Shown piece after piece: positions 22,507 to 31,106 of a stretch of 64,000 bases of DNA (position 1 is its first letter; the number at the start of each line of letters is the position of its first letter). The notes under the pieces are model-generated. The model saw nothing but the letters and a program-made list of their open reading frames with translations, was not told where the DNA came from and made no database searches. Source of the DNA: Paludibacterium purpuratum (GTDB taxonomy: Bacteria; Pseudomonadota; Gammaproteobacteria; Burkholderiales; Chromobacteriaceae); contig NZ_SNZP01000013.1 of NCBI RefSeq assembly GCF_004363805.1, positions 62,001 through 126,000 on the forward strand, in the 5' to 3' direction. Both the position numbers and the translations under genes were made by a program.

Positions 22507-23532
22507 ATGAAAGCGCTGGCTAAACTCAAGTCCGAACGCGGTCTGTGGTTGACCGACGTCGCCAAACCCGAAGTCGGTCACAACGACCTGTTGATCCAGA
22601 TCCGCAAGACAGCCATCTGCGGCACCGACATCCATATCTACAACTGGGACGAATGGGCGCAGAAAACCATCCCGGTGCCGATGCACGTTGGCCATGAATA
22701 CGTCGGTGTGGTTGCCGGCATGGGCTCGGAAGTCAAAGGTTTCGAAATCGGCGACCGCGTCTCCGGCGAAGGCCACATCACTTGCGGTTACTGCCGCAAC
22801 TGTCGCGCCGGGCGTCGCCACCTGTGCCGCAACACCGTCGGTGTCGGCGTCAACCGCGAAGGTGCGTTTGCCGAATATCTGGTGATCCCGGCTTTCAATG
22901 CCTTCAAACTGCCGCCGGACATCTCCGACGATCTGGCATCGATCTTCGATCCGTTCGGCAATGCCGTGCACACCGCGCTGTCGTTCAACCTGGTCGGCGA
23001 GGATGTACTGATCACCGGCGCAGGCCCGATCGGCATCATGGCGGTGGCGATCGCGCGCCACGTCGGCGCGCGTCATGTGGTGGTCACCGACGTCAACGAA
23101 TATCGGCTCGACCTGGCCCGCAAAATGGGCGCCAGCCGAGCGGTCAACGTGGCGAAGGAAGATCTGCGCGAAGTGATGGGCCAATTGCATATGTGCGAGG
23201 GTTTCGACGTCGGCCTGGAAATGTCCGGCAACCCGCAAGCCTTCCGCCAGATGCTGGAAACCATGAATCACGGCGGCAAGATCGCCCTCCTGGGCATCCC
23301 GCCGGCCAACACCGCCATCGATTGGAACCAGGTCATCTTCAAGGGCCTGGAAATCAAGGGGATCTACGGTCGCGAAATGTTCGAGACCTGGTACAAGATG
23401 GTGGCCCTGATCCAGTCTGGCCTCGATATCACGCCGATCATCACCCACCACTACAAGATCGACGACTTCCAGCAAGGCTTCGATGCCATGCTGTCCGGTC
23501 AGTCGGGTAAGGTGATTCTCGACTGGGCGTGA
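22507..23532 (+). CDS. tdh: L-threonine 3-dehydrogenase
   Basis: 341 residues, the exact E. coli Tdh length, from the ATG at 22507 after GGGAG; an in-frame start at 22429 would add 26 unrelated residues. It is a zinc-dependent medium-chain dehydrogenase that oxidises threonine to 2-amino-3-ketobutyrate for Kbl. Catalytic zinc ligands are in [13 protein letters not shown] and HVGHEYVG; structural zinc cysteines in [18 protein letters not shown]; the NAD motif in [11 protein letters not shown]. It ends at a strong terminator shared with the convergent cytochrome-porin gene. Confidence 0.97.
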   Translation: MKALAKLKSERGLWLTDVAKPEVGHNDLLIQIRKTAICGTDIHIYNWDEWAQKTIPVPMHVGHEYVGVVAGMGSEVKGFEIGDRVSGEGHITCGYCRNCRAGRRHLCRNTVGVGVNREGAFAEYLVIPAFNAFKLPPDISDDLASIFDPFGNAVHTALSFNLVGEDVLITGAGPIGIMAVAIARHVGARHVVVTDVNEYRLDLARKMGASRAVNVAKEDLREVMGQLHMCEGFDVGLEMSGNPQAFRQMLETMNHGGKIALLGIPPANTAIDWNQVIFKGLEIKGIYGREMFETWYKMVALIQSGLDITPIITHHYKIDDFQQGFDAMLSGQSGKVILDWA

Positions 23533-23553
23533 GCGATACCTAGCTCAATCCAG

Positions 23554-23584
23554 AACCCCGTGGGTAGTCGCCACGGGGTTTTTT
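23554..23584. terminator. Intrinsic terminator after tdh
   Basis: AACCCCGTGG (23554-23563), loop GTAGTCG, CCACGGGGTT (23571-23580), then TTTT. It lies between convergent tdh and the cytochrome-porin gene, and the A/T-flanked arms could work in both directions. Confidence 0.88.
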
Positions 23585-23597
23585 GTTGCGACGACGG

Positions 23598-24926
23598 CTA
23601 GAAGGCGACCCAGGAGTAGAGGTACAGGGTGTTGTTGTCATGGGCGTTGCTGCCGTTGCCATCGTAATTGGTCGCCGCCCCCATGAATGCGTTGTAAGCC
23701 GTGTACTGCAGGCCAAGGCGCCACCATGGGCGCGGCATGTAGTCGAATTCGACGATCTGACCGCGCGTGTTTGGGCTGCCGTTGGCGGAAGTGGGGTAAA
23801 GCAAGGCGTCGTGGCTGCCGTCGACGTGGAACACGCCCAGTGTCAGTCCCCATTGGCGTCGATACCAGTATGAAATTTTTGCCTGCGCGCTGTGCAGCGT
23901 GTCGCTGTTGTTGCTCTGGTTGACGCCGAGTCCGACCTGATTCCAATTGGTGTGCTCATCGATGTATGAGGCCTGCATGGAGACACTGTGGGGCTCGGAT
24001 AAATACTGGTACTGTGCGTCAAGCCCGATGTCGCGAAAGTGATTCGAGGGCGCGCCGTTGCTGCCGGGGTCGACGCTGACGTGGGCATCGAGCCCGAAGG
24101 TGCCGATTTCCAGCGAATGTGGGCCCCAGTCCCGGTTCCATGCCAGGCGCCAATAGGGGTTATTGCCCTCGAGCCGGTTGTAAAAAGACACGCCGCGGCT
24201 GAACAGGCCGAACTTGCCGTCCGCGGCTTGGTAATCTCCCAGCTCGACATACCAGCGGCGATTGAGGAGTGCGTAGGCGGACAGGCCGACGGCTTGTTGT
24301 GCGAGTCCCTCGGCGATCAAAGGCGCGGGCGGCGTGTTGAGCCAGGTGTTGTACGACAAATTGGAAACCTGATACGGAAAGCTCAAGGCGGGCGTGGTGT
24401 TCCAGGCGTCCTGTCTGGTCGGGTTGTTGTTGAGCGACAGCCCGTAGATCAGATCCTGGTCCTGGTTTGCGCTATGGCCGACAAAGCGAAGGTCGGTGTT
24501 ATCGCTCGCAAGCCCAGCGTCGAATCGCGTGCTGCCGTTGTCGTCGGTGGAGGAGGCCAGATTATCGTAAGTCCATTTAGAGAAGATGCCGATGTGCTCG
24601 TCCAGTTTGCCGGCGATAAATAAACTCCCGCCCTCGATGACGCCTTGATTGTTCTTGGGATAGTTATGCGTGTTATTGGCCACGCCGGTGTGTGACGCGG
24701 TGAGTGTGGCCGACAAGGGAAACAACGAGGTGCTGCCCAGGGTATAGCCAGACAGCTTGAACGCGCGGCCTTCTGGGGTGAGTTCGGGGGCGCCGAGGTG
24801 GCAGGCGGCACAGTCCAGGCCCGTCTGGCGGGCGAATGCCGGAACAGCTTGCGCAGGCGCGTGCCATAACAGGGCGGCGCAGACGATGAGCGGGAACAAG
24901 CGCCGAAATAAGAGAGCCGAGTGCAT
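23598..24926 (-). CDS. Outer-membrane monohaem cytochrome c-porin fusion (Cyc2-like architecture)
   Basis: 442 residues. A signal peptide (1-27, ending PAQA) is followed by a short domain with one c-type haem site, CAACH at 39-43. It is embedded in VPAFARQTGLDCAACH followed by APELTPEGRAFKLSGYTL. The remainder is Tyr/Trp/Asn-rich with alternating amphipathic strands and a terminal aromatic (YLYSWVAF), as in outer-membrane beta barrels. This N-terminal pattern and layout match fused cytochrome-porins such as Cyc2, which move electrons across the outer membrane in iron oxidisers. Related proteins also occur widely in non-iron-oxidisers, so the electron donor is unknown. AAAGGAAA lies before the ATG. 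No other cytochrome gene is adjacent. Confidence 0.75.
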   Translation of the reverse strand: MHSALLFRRLFPLIVCAALLWHAPAQAVPAFARQTGLDCAACHLGAPELTPEGRAFKLSGYTLGSTSLFPLSATLTASHTGVANNTHNYPKNNQGVIEGGSLFIAGKLDEHIGIFSKWTYDNLASSTDDNGSTRFDAGLASDNTDLRFVGHSANQDQDLIYGLSLNNNPTRQDAWNTTPALSFPYQVSNLSYNTWLNTPPAPLIAEGLAQQAVGLSAYALLNRRWYVELGDYQAADGKFGLFSRGVSFYNRLEGNNPYWRLAWNRDWGPHSLEIGTFGLDAHVSVDPGSNGAPSNHFRDIGLDAQYQYLSEPHSVSMQASYIDEHTNWNQVGLGVNQSNNSDTLHSAQAKISYWYRRQWGLTLGVFHVDGSHDALLYPTSANGSPNTRGQIVEFDYMPRPWWRLGLQYTAYNAFMGAATNYDGNGSNAHDNNTLYLYSWVAF

Positions 24927-25170
24927 ATCATTTCCTTTTTTTGATTATGACTGCGTCGTTTTAATTATTTATTTATTGATCATATCGGCAATGGGTGGGG
25001 ATGGCGATAGGGCAGGGCTGGCCAAGCTGCCACGGGCATCGTTCTCCTCGCCGAGACGAATACATGCCGAATCAAGGGCTTTGCACCAGGGGTTGCAACG
25101 GGCTCTTCTTTCCTCTGCGCCCGCGAACCGGTAGAATCTCCGTTTAATTTTCTCTTTGCTGAACGGCGTC

Positions 25171-26064
25171 ATGCTTACTTTCCAGGAAATTATCCTTACG
25201 CTGCAGAACTATTGGAATCGCCAGGGCTGCGCCCTGCTGCAGCCTTACGATATGGAAATGGGCGCGGGAACCTCGCATACCGCGACCTTCCTGCGCTCCA
25301 TCGGACCGGAGCCGTGGAACGCGGCCTACGTGCAGCCGTCGCGCCGGCCGAAGGACGGCCGCTATGGCGAAAACCCCAATCGGCTGCAGCACTACTACCA
25401 ATTCCAGGTGGTGCTCAAACCGTCGCCGTCGAATATCCAGGATCTGTACCTGGGCTCGTTGCGCGAATTGGGTATCGACACCACCGTGCACGACATCCGC
25501 TTCGTCGAGGACGATTGGGAGAACCCGACGCTCGGCGCGTGGGGGCTGGGCTGGGAAGTGTGGCTCAACGGTATGGAAGTCACCCAGTTCACCTACTTCC
25601 AGCAGGTCGGCGGCTTGGATTGCCGTCCGGTGCTGGGCGAGATCACCTATGGGCTCGAGCGCCTGGCGATGTACCTGCAGGGCGTGGAAAACGTCTACGA
25701 CCTGACCTGGACCGTTTATCCCAACGGCCAGAAAGTCAGCTACGGCGACGTGTTCCACCAAAACGAAGTCGAGCAGTCGCGCTATAACTTCGAGCATTCG
25801 AACGTGTCGTTCCTGTTCGAGCAGTTCAACCAGTTCGAGGGCGAGGCCAAGCGACTGTTGGACGCCGGTCTGCCGCTGCCGGGCTACGAGATGATCCTCA
25901 AGGCCGCGCATGCCTTTAACCTGCTCGATGCGCGCGGCGCCATCTCGGTGACGGAACGCGCCGCCTATATCGGCCGTATCCGCGCGTTGGCGCGCCAGGT
26001 AGCACAAGCCTATTACGACTCGCGCGAAGCCCTGGGCTTCCCGATGTGCCCGAAGGACGCTTGA
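25171..26064 (+). CDS. glyQ: Glycyl-tRNA synthetase alpha subunit
   Basis: 297 residues, the catalytic subunit of the bacterial alpha2beta2 glycyl-tRNA synthetase. Highly conserved blocks include [51 protein letters not shown] and [33 protein letters not shown]. The ATG at 25171 gives [12 protein letters not shown], matching the family, whereas the longer ORF begins at a TTG. glyS follows after a small gene whose ATG overlaps the glyQ stop. The 244-bp upstream gap (24927-25170) also contains the divergent cytochrome-porin promoter and holds nothing else I can name. Confidence 0.97.
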   Translation: MLTFQEIILTLQNYWNRQGCALLQPYDMEMGAGTSHTATFLRSIGPEPWNAAYVQPSRRPKDGRYGENPNRLQHYYQFQVVLKPSPSNIQDLYLGSLRELGIDTTVHDIRFVEDDWENPTLGAWGLGWEVWLNGMEVTQFTYFQQVGGLDCRPVLGEITYGLERLAMYLQGVENVYDLTWTVYPNGQKVSYGDVFHQNEVEQSRYNFEHSNVSFLFEQFNQFEGEAKRLLDAGLPLPGYEMILKAAHAFNLLDARGAISVTERAAYIGRIRALARQVAQAYYDSREALGFPMCPKDA

Positions 26065-26504
26065 TGAAACGAGCTGTCCTGTCGATGTTGTGCCTTGCCG
26101 CCTGCGCGTTGCCGGCGGCGGCCGCCGAGCGCCTGGCCGACTGGCAGGTGTATCAGCGGGGGGCCGCGCTCGAACTGTCGATCGATCGCAATGCGATCTG
26201 GCAGGAGTCCGACGGCCTCGCGCACTTCGTCAATCAGGAACGTTTCGTTCAGCGCCAGTACGACAAGCACTACCAGGTCTATTACTGGATCCGTCGCACC
26301 ACGGGCTACGCTGATTGCAAAAAGTACCAGTACGTGCTGACCAGCACCGATTTCTACACCGACACCAATCGACATGTCTGGTCGACCATGTATCCGGTGC
26401 CGCGCTATGCCTGGAAGTGGCAGCCGGTCTACCAGGATACGCTGGCGGCCGCGATGATCGATCTGGTGTGCAGTAACCCTGCCTCGCGCAAGAAACCCGA
26501 ATAA
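26064..26504 (+). CDS. Secreted protein of unknown function between glyQ and glyS
   Basis: 146 residues with a signal peptide ([20 protein letters not shown]). The mature protein is rich in Tyr, Trp and Gln (WQVYQRGAALELSIDRNAIWQE, YQVYYWIRRTTGYADCKKYQYVLTS, YPVPRYAWKWQPVYQDTLAAAMIDLVC). Two cysteines could pair. The ATG overlaps the glyQ stop by one base and glyS starts 3 nt after its stop, so it is tightly embedded in the operon. The alternating-strand pattern resembles surface-adhesin-E-like (CNP/Ehd-type) small secreted proteins, but I cannot assign it to a family. Confidence 0.75.
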   Translation: MKRAVLSMLCLAACALPAAAAERLADWQVYQRGAALELSIDRNAIWQESDGLAHFVNQERFVQRQYDKHYQVYYWIRRTTGYADCKKYQYVLTSTDFYTDTNRHVWSTMYPVPRYAWKWQPVYQDTLAAAMIDLVCSNPASRKKPE

Positions 26505-26507
26505 GCC

Positions 26508-28568
26508 ATGAACGCTACCCTGTTGATCGAACTCCTCACCGAGGAATTGCCGCCCAAGGCTCTGCCCAGGCTGGCGGCCAGTTTCGCCGAAACGATCGGC
26601 GACGAACTGAAGAAAATGCAATTCGTCGCCGCCGATGCGGCGGCGACCGTGTACGCCAGCCCGCGCCGCCTGGCGGTGACCCTGCCGCAGGTGTTGTCGG
26701 TACAGCCCGAGCAGCACATCGTGCGCAAGGGGCCGGCGCTGTCGGCCGGCATGAAGGGCGGCGAGCCGACCCCTGCGCTGATGGGCTTCGCCCGATCCTG
26801 CGGCGTGGAAGTGGCCGAACTGACCACCTTGCACGACGGTAAGCAGGACGTGTATGCCTGGCAGACCGTCAAAGCCGGCCAGTCGCTTGCCGAAGTGCTG
26901 TCCGGCATCGTGGCCATGGCCCTCAAGAAACTGCCGGCGCCCAAGTTGATGCGCTGGGGCGATTCCGAACATCAATTCGTGCGCCCGGTGCATGGCCTGG
27001 TCATGCTGCATGGCGACGCGGTGGTCGACGGCGAGGTGTTGGGTCTGACGAGCGGCCGCGATACCCTCGGCCATCGTTTCCTGTGCAATGCGCCGGTGCC
27101 GCTGCCGGACGCGGATACCTACGCCCGGGTGATGTTCGAGCGTGGCCGCGTGGTGGCGAGCTTCGCCGCGCGTCGCGAACTGATTCATCATCGGCTGACC
27201 GAAGCAGCCGCGCAGCAAGGGGCAACCATCGCCGCCAGCGATGCGCTGTTCGATGAAGTCGCCGCGCTGGTCGAGTGGCCGGTCGTGCTGGAGGCCGGTT
27301 TCGATGCCGAATTCCTTCAGGTGCCGCAGGAGTGCCTGATTCTGACCATGCAGCAGAATCAGAAATATTTCCCGCTGCTCGACGCGACCGGCAAGTTGAA
27401 GAACCGCTTCTTGCTGGTCTCCAACCTCGAAGCCAGCGATTCGTCCGCCATCGTCGGCGGCAACGAACGCGTGCTGCGCGCCCGACTGTCGGATGCCAAG
27501 TTTTTCTACCAGCAGGATCAGAAGGCGCGGCTCGAATCGCGTCTGCCGCGCCTGGCCGACGTGGTCTACCACAACAAGATCGGTAGCCAGTGGCAGCGTA
27601 TCGAACGTCTGCAAGTGATTGCCGGCGCCATCGCCGGCCGCCTGGGCGCCGATGCCGCGCTGGCCGAACGCGCCGCGCAGTTGGCCAAGGCCGACCTGGT
27701 GTCGGACATGGTGGGCGAGTTCCCGGAGCTGCAAGGTATCATGGGGATGTACTACGCCGAGCTCGACGGCGAGCATCCAGAGGTGTCGGCCGCCATCGAG
27801 GGCCATTATCACCCGCGCTTTGCGGGGGACTCGTTGCCGCAAGGCCCGGTCGCCACGGCCGTGTCGTTGGCCGATAAGCTGGAGACGTTGGTCGGCATCT
27901 GGGGCATCGGCTTGGTGCCCTCTGGCGACAAGGATCCGTTCGCGCTGCGCCGTGCTGCGTTGGGCGTGTTGCGCATGCTGCTGGCGCACCCGCTCGACTT
28001 GCGCGATCTGCTGCGTCTGACCGCCGATGCCTTCCCGCCGGGGCTGTTGGCCGCCGAGGCGGTGGACGAAGTATTCGGTTTTTGCCAGGAACGGTTGAAG
28101 AACTATCTGGCCGGCGAATATCGCGGCGACGAGATCGACGCCGTGCTGGCGCTGGCGCCGTCGGCCATCTCCGATGTCCCGGCCGTGCTGGCCGCCGTGG
28201 CGGAATTCAAGCGCCTGCCGGAGGCGGCAACGCTGGCGGCCGCCAACAAGCGCGTGAAGAACCTGTTGAAGAAAACCAGCGGCGACAACGGCGAAGTCGA
28301 CCCGGCGCTGTTGCAGCACGATGCCGAACAGGCGCTGTTGGCCGCGCTCGAGGCGCTGTCGCCGACTGTCGAGGCACTGTTCGCCGCGCATGATTTCGCC
28401 GCCGCGCTGGCCGCGCTGTCTAGCCTGAAGGAGCCGGTAGACGCCTTCTTCGACGGGGTGATGGTGATGGACGAAGATATGGCGATCCGTCGCAACCGCT
28501 TGGCGCTGTTGACGCGACTGGCCACACTGTTCAACCGCGTGGCCGATATCTCGCTGCTCGCCGAATAA
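26508..28568 (+). CDS. glyS: Glycyl-tRNA synthetase beta subunit
   Basis: 686 residues. The beta subunit binds tRNA-Gly and is needed for aminoacylation by GlyQ. Conserved text includes LLIELLTEELPPKALPRLAASFAE, MRWGDSEHQFVRPVHGLVMLHG, the tRNA-binding HD-like core DMVGEFPELQGIMGMYYA, and LADKLETLVGIWGIGLVPSGDKDPFALRRAALGVLRML. The C-terminal anticodon-binding-like domain ends in EPVDAFFDGVMVMDEDMAIRRNRLALL. An 885-codon minus-strand ORF opposite is a shadow. A hairpin lies 17 nt after the stop. Confidence 0.97.
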   Translation: MNATLLIELLTEELPPKALPRLAASFAETIGDELKKMQFVAADAAATVYASPRRLAVTLPQVLSVQPEQHIVRKGPALSAGMKGGEPTPALMGFARSCGVEVAELTTLHDGKQDVYAWQTVKAGQSLAEVLSGIVAMALKKLPAPKLMRWGDSEHQFVRPVHGLVMLHGDAVVDGEVLGLTSGRDTLGHRFLCNAPVPLPDADTYARVMFERGRVVASFAARRELIHHRLTEAAAQQGATIAASDALFDEVAALVEWPVVLEAGFDAEFLQVPQECLILTMQQNQKYFPLLDATGKLKNRFLLVSNLEASDSSAIVGGNERVLRARLSDAKFFYQQDQKARLESRLPRLADVVYHNKIGSQWQRIERLQVIAGAIAGRLGADAALAERAAQLAKADLVSDMVGEFPELQGIMGMYYAELDGEHPEVSAAIEGHYHPRFAGDSLPQGPVATAVSLADKLETLVGIWGIGLVPSGDKDPFALRRAALGVLRMLLAHPLDLRDLLRLTADAFPPGLLAAEAVDEVFGFCQERLKNYLAGEYRGDEIDAVLALAPSAISDVPAVLAAVAEFKRLPEAATLAAANKRVKNLLKKTSGDNGEVDPALLQHDAEQALLAALEALSPTVEALFAAHDFAAALAALSSLKEPVDAFFDGVMVMDEDMAIRRNRLALLTRLATLFNRVADISLLAE

Positions 28569-28585
28569 GCGAGGCATGCCGCACT

Positions 28586-28613
28586 TCGCCGGCGCGCCCT
28601 GCCGCGCCGGCGA
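28586..28613 (+). terminator. Hairpin between glyS and gmhB (possible attenuator)
   Basis: TCGCCGGCGCG (28586-28596), loop CCCTGC, CGCGCCGGCGA (28603-28613): perfect 11-bp stem with no T-run. It more likely shapes mRNA or attenuates than fully terminates, since gmhB follows closely. Confidence 0.5.
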
Positions 28614-28632
28614 CCGAAGATTGGAGATCCGT

Positions 28633-29181
28633 ATGAAGCTGGTGATTCTCGATCGCGATGGTGTCATCAACGAAGACCGCGATGACTACGTCAAAAGCCC
28701 AGCCGAGTGGGTGCCGATCGCCGATAGTCTGGAGGCGATCGCCAATCTGACCCAGGCGGGTTGGCGCGTGGTCGTTGCCACCAATCAGTCGGGCATCGGC
28801 CGCGGCTTGTTCGACATGCATGCGCTCAATGCCATGCACGAAAAAATGCACCGACTGGTCAATCAAGCCGGTGGGCGTATCGATGCCGTGGTGTTCTGCC
28901 CGCATACCCGCAACGATCAGTGCCGTTGCCGCAAACCGGCACCCGGCATGGTGCTGGAAATCGCCGAGCGCTTCCATGTGCGCCCGGATTCGCTGCCCAT
29001 GGTTGGCGACAGTCTGCGCGATTTGCAGGCCATCGACGCCGCCGGCGGCCATCCGATCCTGGTCAAGACCGGCAAGGGACAGAAGACCCTGGCCGGTGGC
29101 GAGCTGCCGGAGCATACCCGAGTGTTCGACAATCTCTACGATGCCGCCGAATTCCTGATTCAATCCCCCGATTACCAATAA
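28633..29181 (+). CDS. gmhB: D-glycero-beta-D-manno-heptose 1,7-bisphosphate 7-phosphatase
   Basis: 182 residues, HAD-superfamily phosphatase. It acts in the ADP-heptose branch of lipopolysaccharide core synthesis. The nucleophile block is LDRDGVINEDRDDYVKSP, followed by VVVATNQSGIGRG, the zinc ligands CPHTRNDQCRCRKP (Cys-x-His...Cys-x-Cys) and MVGDSLRDLQA. GGAG six bases before the ATG at 28633 supports this start over the longer ORF. gmhB-plsC after glyS is a common neighbourhood in betaproteobacteria. Confidence 0.93.
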   Translation: MKLVILDRDGVINEDRDDYVKSPAEWVPIADSLEAIANLTQAGWRVVVATNQSGIGRGLFDMHALNAMHEKMHRLVNQAGGRIDAVVFCPHTRNDQCRCRKPAPGMVLEIAERFHVRPDSLPMVGDSLRDLQAIDAAGGHPILVKTGKGQKTLAGGELPEHTRVFDNLYDAAEFLIQSPDYQ

Positions 29182-29197
29182 TTCGAAACGAGGCCCG

Positions 29198-29962
29198 ATG
29201 CTGCTCTGGATTCGCAACCTGCTCTATTGGGTGGTGCTGGTCATCTCCACCACCGTGTTCTTCCTGTGTCTGCTGCTGCTCGCGCCGCTGCCGCGCCGCC
29301 GCCGTCATTTCCTCGGCGTGGCCTGGTGCAAGGTGCTGATGTGGATGCTGGAAAACGTCATCGGCCTCAAATACCGGCTGATCGGTGCCGAGCATATTCC
29401 CAATACACCGTCCATCATTTGCTCCAAGCACCAATCCGGCTGGGAAACCCTGTCGCTGCAAACCATTTTCCCGTATCAGATCTACGTCGCAAAACGCGAA
29501 TTATTGTGGATTCCGATCTTCGGCTGGGGGTTGGCGTTGATGAACGCCATCATGATCAACCGCTCCGAGCGGGCGCGCGCCAACCAGCAAATCATCGAGC
29601 AGGGGCGCGAGCGCTTGCGTCACGGTTTCTGGATCACCGTGTTCCCCGAGGGCACGCGCGTCAAACCCGGCGTACGCGGCAAGTACAAGCTGGGCGCGGC
29701 GCGCATGGCGATCGACCTGCAAATTCCATTGGTGCCGGTGGCGCATAACGCCGGCGAATTCTGGCCGCGCAATTCGTTTCTCAAATACCCGGGCCTGATC
29801 ACCATGGTGATCGGTCCCGCCATTGCCCCGGAAGCCGGCAAGAGTGCCGACGATCTGATGTCCGAGGCCGCGGACTGGATCGAGGCGCGCCAGCAGGAAA
29901 TCGGCGGTGTCGGTCCCTGTGCCGGTCAGGCGCGCTCTGGTGCTCCAGCTCGCTCTGCCTGA
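29198..29962 (+). CDS. plsC: 1-acyl-sn-glycerol-3-phosphate acyltransferase
   Basis: 254 residues. An N-terminal membrane helix (WIRNLLYWVVLVISTTVFFLCLLLL) precedes the PlsC/LPLAT fold. The catalytic box is H78-QSGW-E83, an HX4E variant of the usual HX4D. FPEGTR occurs at residues 149-154, followed by KLGAARMA and PLVPVAHNAG. It makes phosphatidic acid from lysophosphatidic acid at the inner membrane. Its last 56 nt overlap the next gene in another frame; the C-terminal tail [12 protein letters not shown] may be dispensable. Confidence 0.93.
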   Translation: MLLWIRNLLYWVVLVISTTVFFLCLLLLAPLPRRRRHFLGVAWCKVLMWMLENVIGLKYRLIGAEHIPNTPSIICSKHQSGWETLSLQTIFPYQIYVAKRELLWIPIFGWGLALMNAIMINRSERARANQQIIEQGRERLRHGFWITVFPEGTRVKPGVRGKYKLGAARMAIDLQIPLVPVAHNAGEFWPRNSFLKYPGLITMVIGPAIAPEAGKSADDLMSEAADWIEARQQEIGGVGPCAGQARSGAPARSA

Positions 29963-30626
29963 CGGCAGCCGCCCCGAGATCGTGGTCTCGCGCCGTGCGC
30001 GCCGGACCATCGGCATCCGGGTACTCGACGGCCGCATCGAATTGGCGGCGCATGCCCGTGTGCCGCTTTCGATGCTGCAGCGGGTGCTGGACGAAAAGCG
30101 CGATTGGATCTGGCGTCATTGGCAGCGCCAACAGGCGCTGCTGCTGGCCCGGGCCGCAGCGCCGCAGGCCGTTTGCCTGCAGGGGCGGCCGCTGGCTTTG
30201 CTTTGCGAGCCGGCGCGGCCCGCCGGCGCCGCCCTGACCGACGACGCGTTGCGCGTGGGCGGTACGGCGGGGGATGTGCGTGCGCAGGTAGCCCATTTCC
30301 TGTTTTGCCAGGCCGCCGAAGTATTTCCGCGCCATCTGCGCCGGCTGGCACCGTTGGCCGCGCGCGCACCCGGACAGCTGCTGTTGTCCTCTGCGCGTAC
30401 ACGCTGGGGCAGTTGCCATCGCGATGGCCGCATTCGCCTGAATTGGCGTTTGATCCAGGCGCCGCCGACCATCCTCGATTACGTGATCGCCCACGAATTG
30501 GCGCATTTGCGCCATATGAACCATTCGCCGGCCTTTTGGCAGGAAACCGGGCGACTGTATCCGGACTGGCGCACTGCGCGCGCCTGGCTGCGCCGGCAAG
30601 GCGAAAGCCTGTTCGATTTTGGCTGA
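29907..30626 (+). CDS. YgjP-type zinc metallopeptidase domain protein (DUF45/SprT-like)
   Basis: About 239 residues from a GTG at 29907 inside the end of plsC. The N-terminal strands ([30 protein letters not shown]) and TRWGSC lead into the zinc site H196-ELAH-200, with the third ligand in MNHSPAFW (H206). This is the YgjP/DUF45 pattern (WGSC...[18 protein letters not shown]). These are predicted metal-dependent hydrolases whose substrates are mostly unknown. The start codon is uncertain: later starts are possible but would shorten the first strands. Confidence 0.85.
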   Translation: MSVPVPVRRALVLQLALPDGSRPEIVVSRRARRTIGIRVLDGRIELAAHARVPLSMLQRVLDEKRDWIWRHWQRQQALLLARAAAPQAVCLQGRPLALLCEPARPAGAALTDDALRVGGTAGDVRAQVAHFLFCQAAEVFPRHLRRLAPLAARAPGQLLLSSARTRWGSCHRDGRIRLNWRLIQAPPTILDYVIAHELAHLRHMNHSPAFWQETGRLYPDWRTARAWLRRQGESLFDFG

Positions 30627-30652
30627 ATCGATACCAAAAGGAGATAAATTCA

Positions 30653-31042
30653 ATGAGAATATTGCATACCATGCTGCGCGTGGGGAACCTCGAGCGCTCT
30701 TTGGCTTTCTATCAGCAGGTGCTCGGAATGCGCCTGCTGCGTCGTCAGGATTTTCCGGATGGGCGCTTTACCCTGGCGTTCGTCGGCTATGGCGAAGAGT
30801 CCGAGCATACCGTGCTGGAGCTGACCCACAACTGGGATACGGCCGAGTACGAACTGGGCGCAGGCTTTGGCCACATTGCGCTCGAGGTCGACGACGCGGC
30901 CGCCGCTTGTGACGCCGTGCGCGCCAAAGGGGGCAAGGTGGTGCGCGAAGCCGGTCCGATGAAACATGGCACAACGGTCATCGCTTTCGTCGAGGATCCG
31001 GACGGTTACAAGATCGAATTCATCCAGAGAGGCAGTCGATAG
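30653..31042 (+). CDS. gloA: Lactoylglutathione lyase (glyoxalase I)
   Basis: 129 residues. It converts the methylglyoxal-glutathione hemithioacetal to S-lactoylglutathione. All four metal ligands are present at the E. coli positions: H5, E56 (TVLELTHNW), H74 (GFGHIALEV) and E122 (YKIEFIQ). AAGGAG at 30638-30643 and the [17 protein letters not shown] start exclude the longer ORF from 30104. The lack of a C-terminal extension fits the Ni-dependent bacterial class. Confidence 0.97.
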   Translation: MRILHTMLRVGNLERSLAFYQQVLGMRLLRRQDFPDGRFTLAFVGYGEESEHTVLELTHNWDTAEYELGAGFGHIALEVDDAAAACDAVRAKGGKVVREAGPMKHGTTVIAFVEDPDGYKIEFIQRGSR

Positions 31043-31106
31043 CGCGGGGCCGGGCAGGCCTCCCGGCATTCCCTGCACTCTGGATATCATGCAGAAAGAG
31101 TAGGGA

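Noticed and set aside
26013-28670. 885-codon minus-strand ORF opposite glyS
   Set aside because: Pure shadow of glyS; the translation is Arg/Gln/His-rich with no domain.
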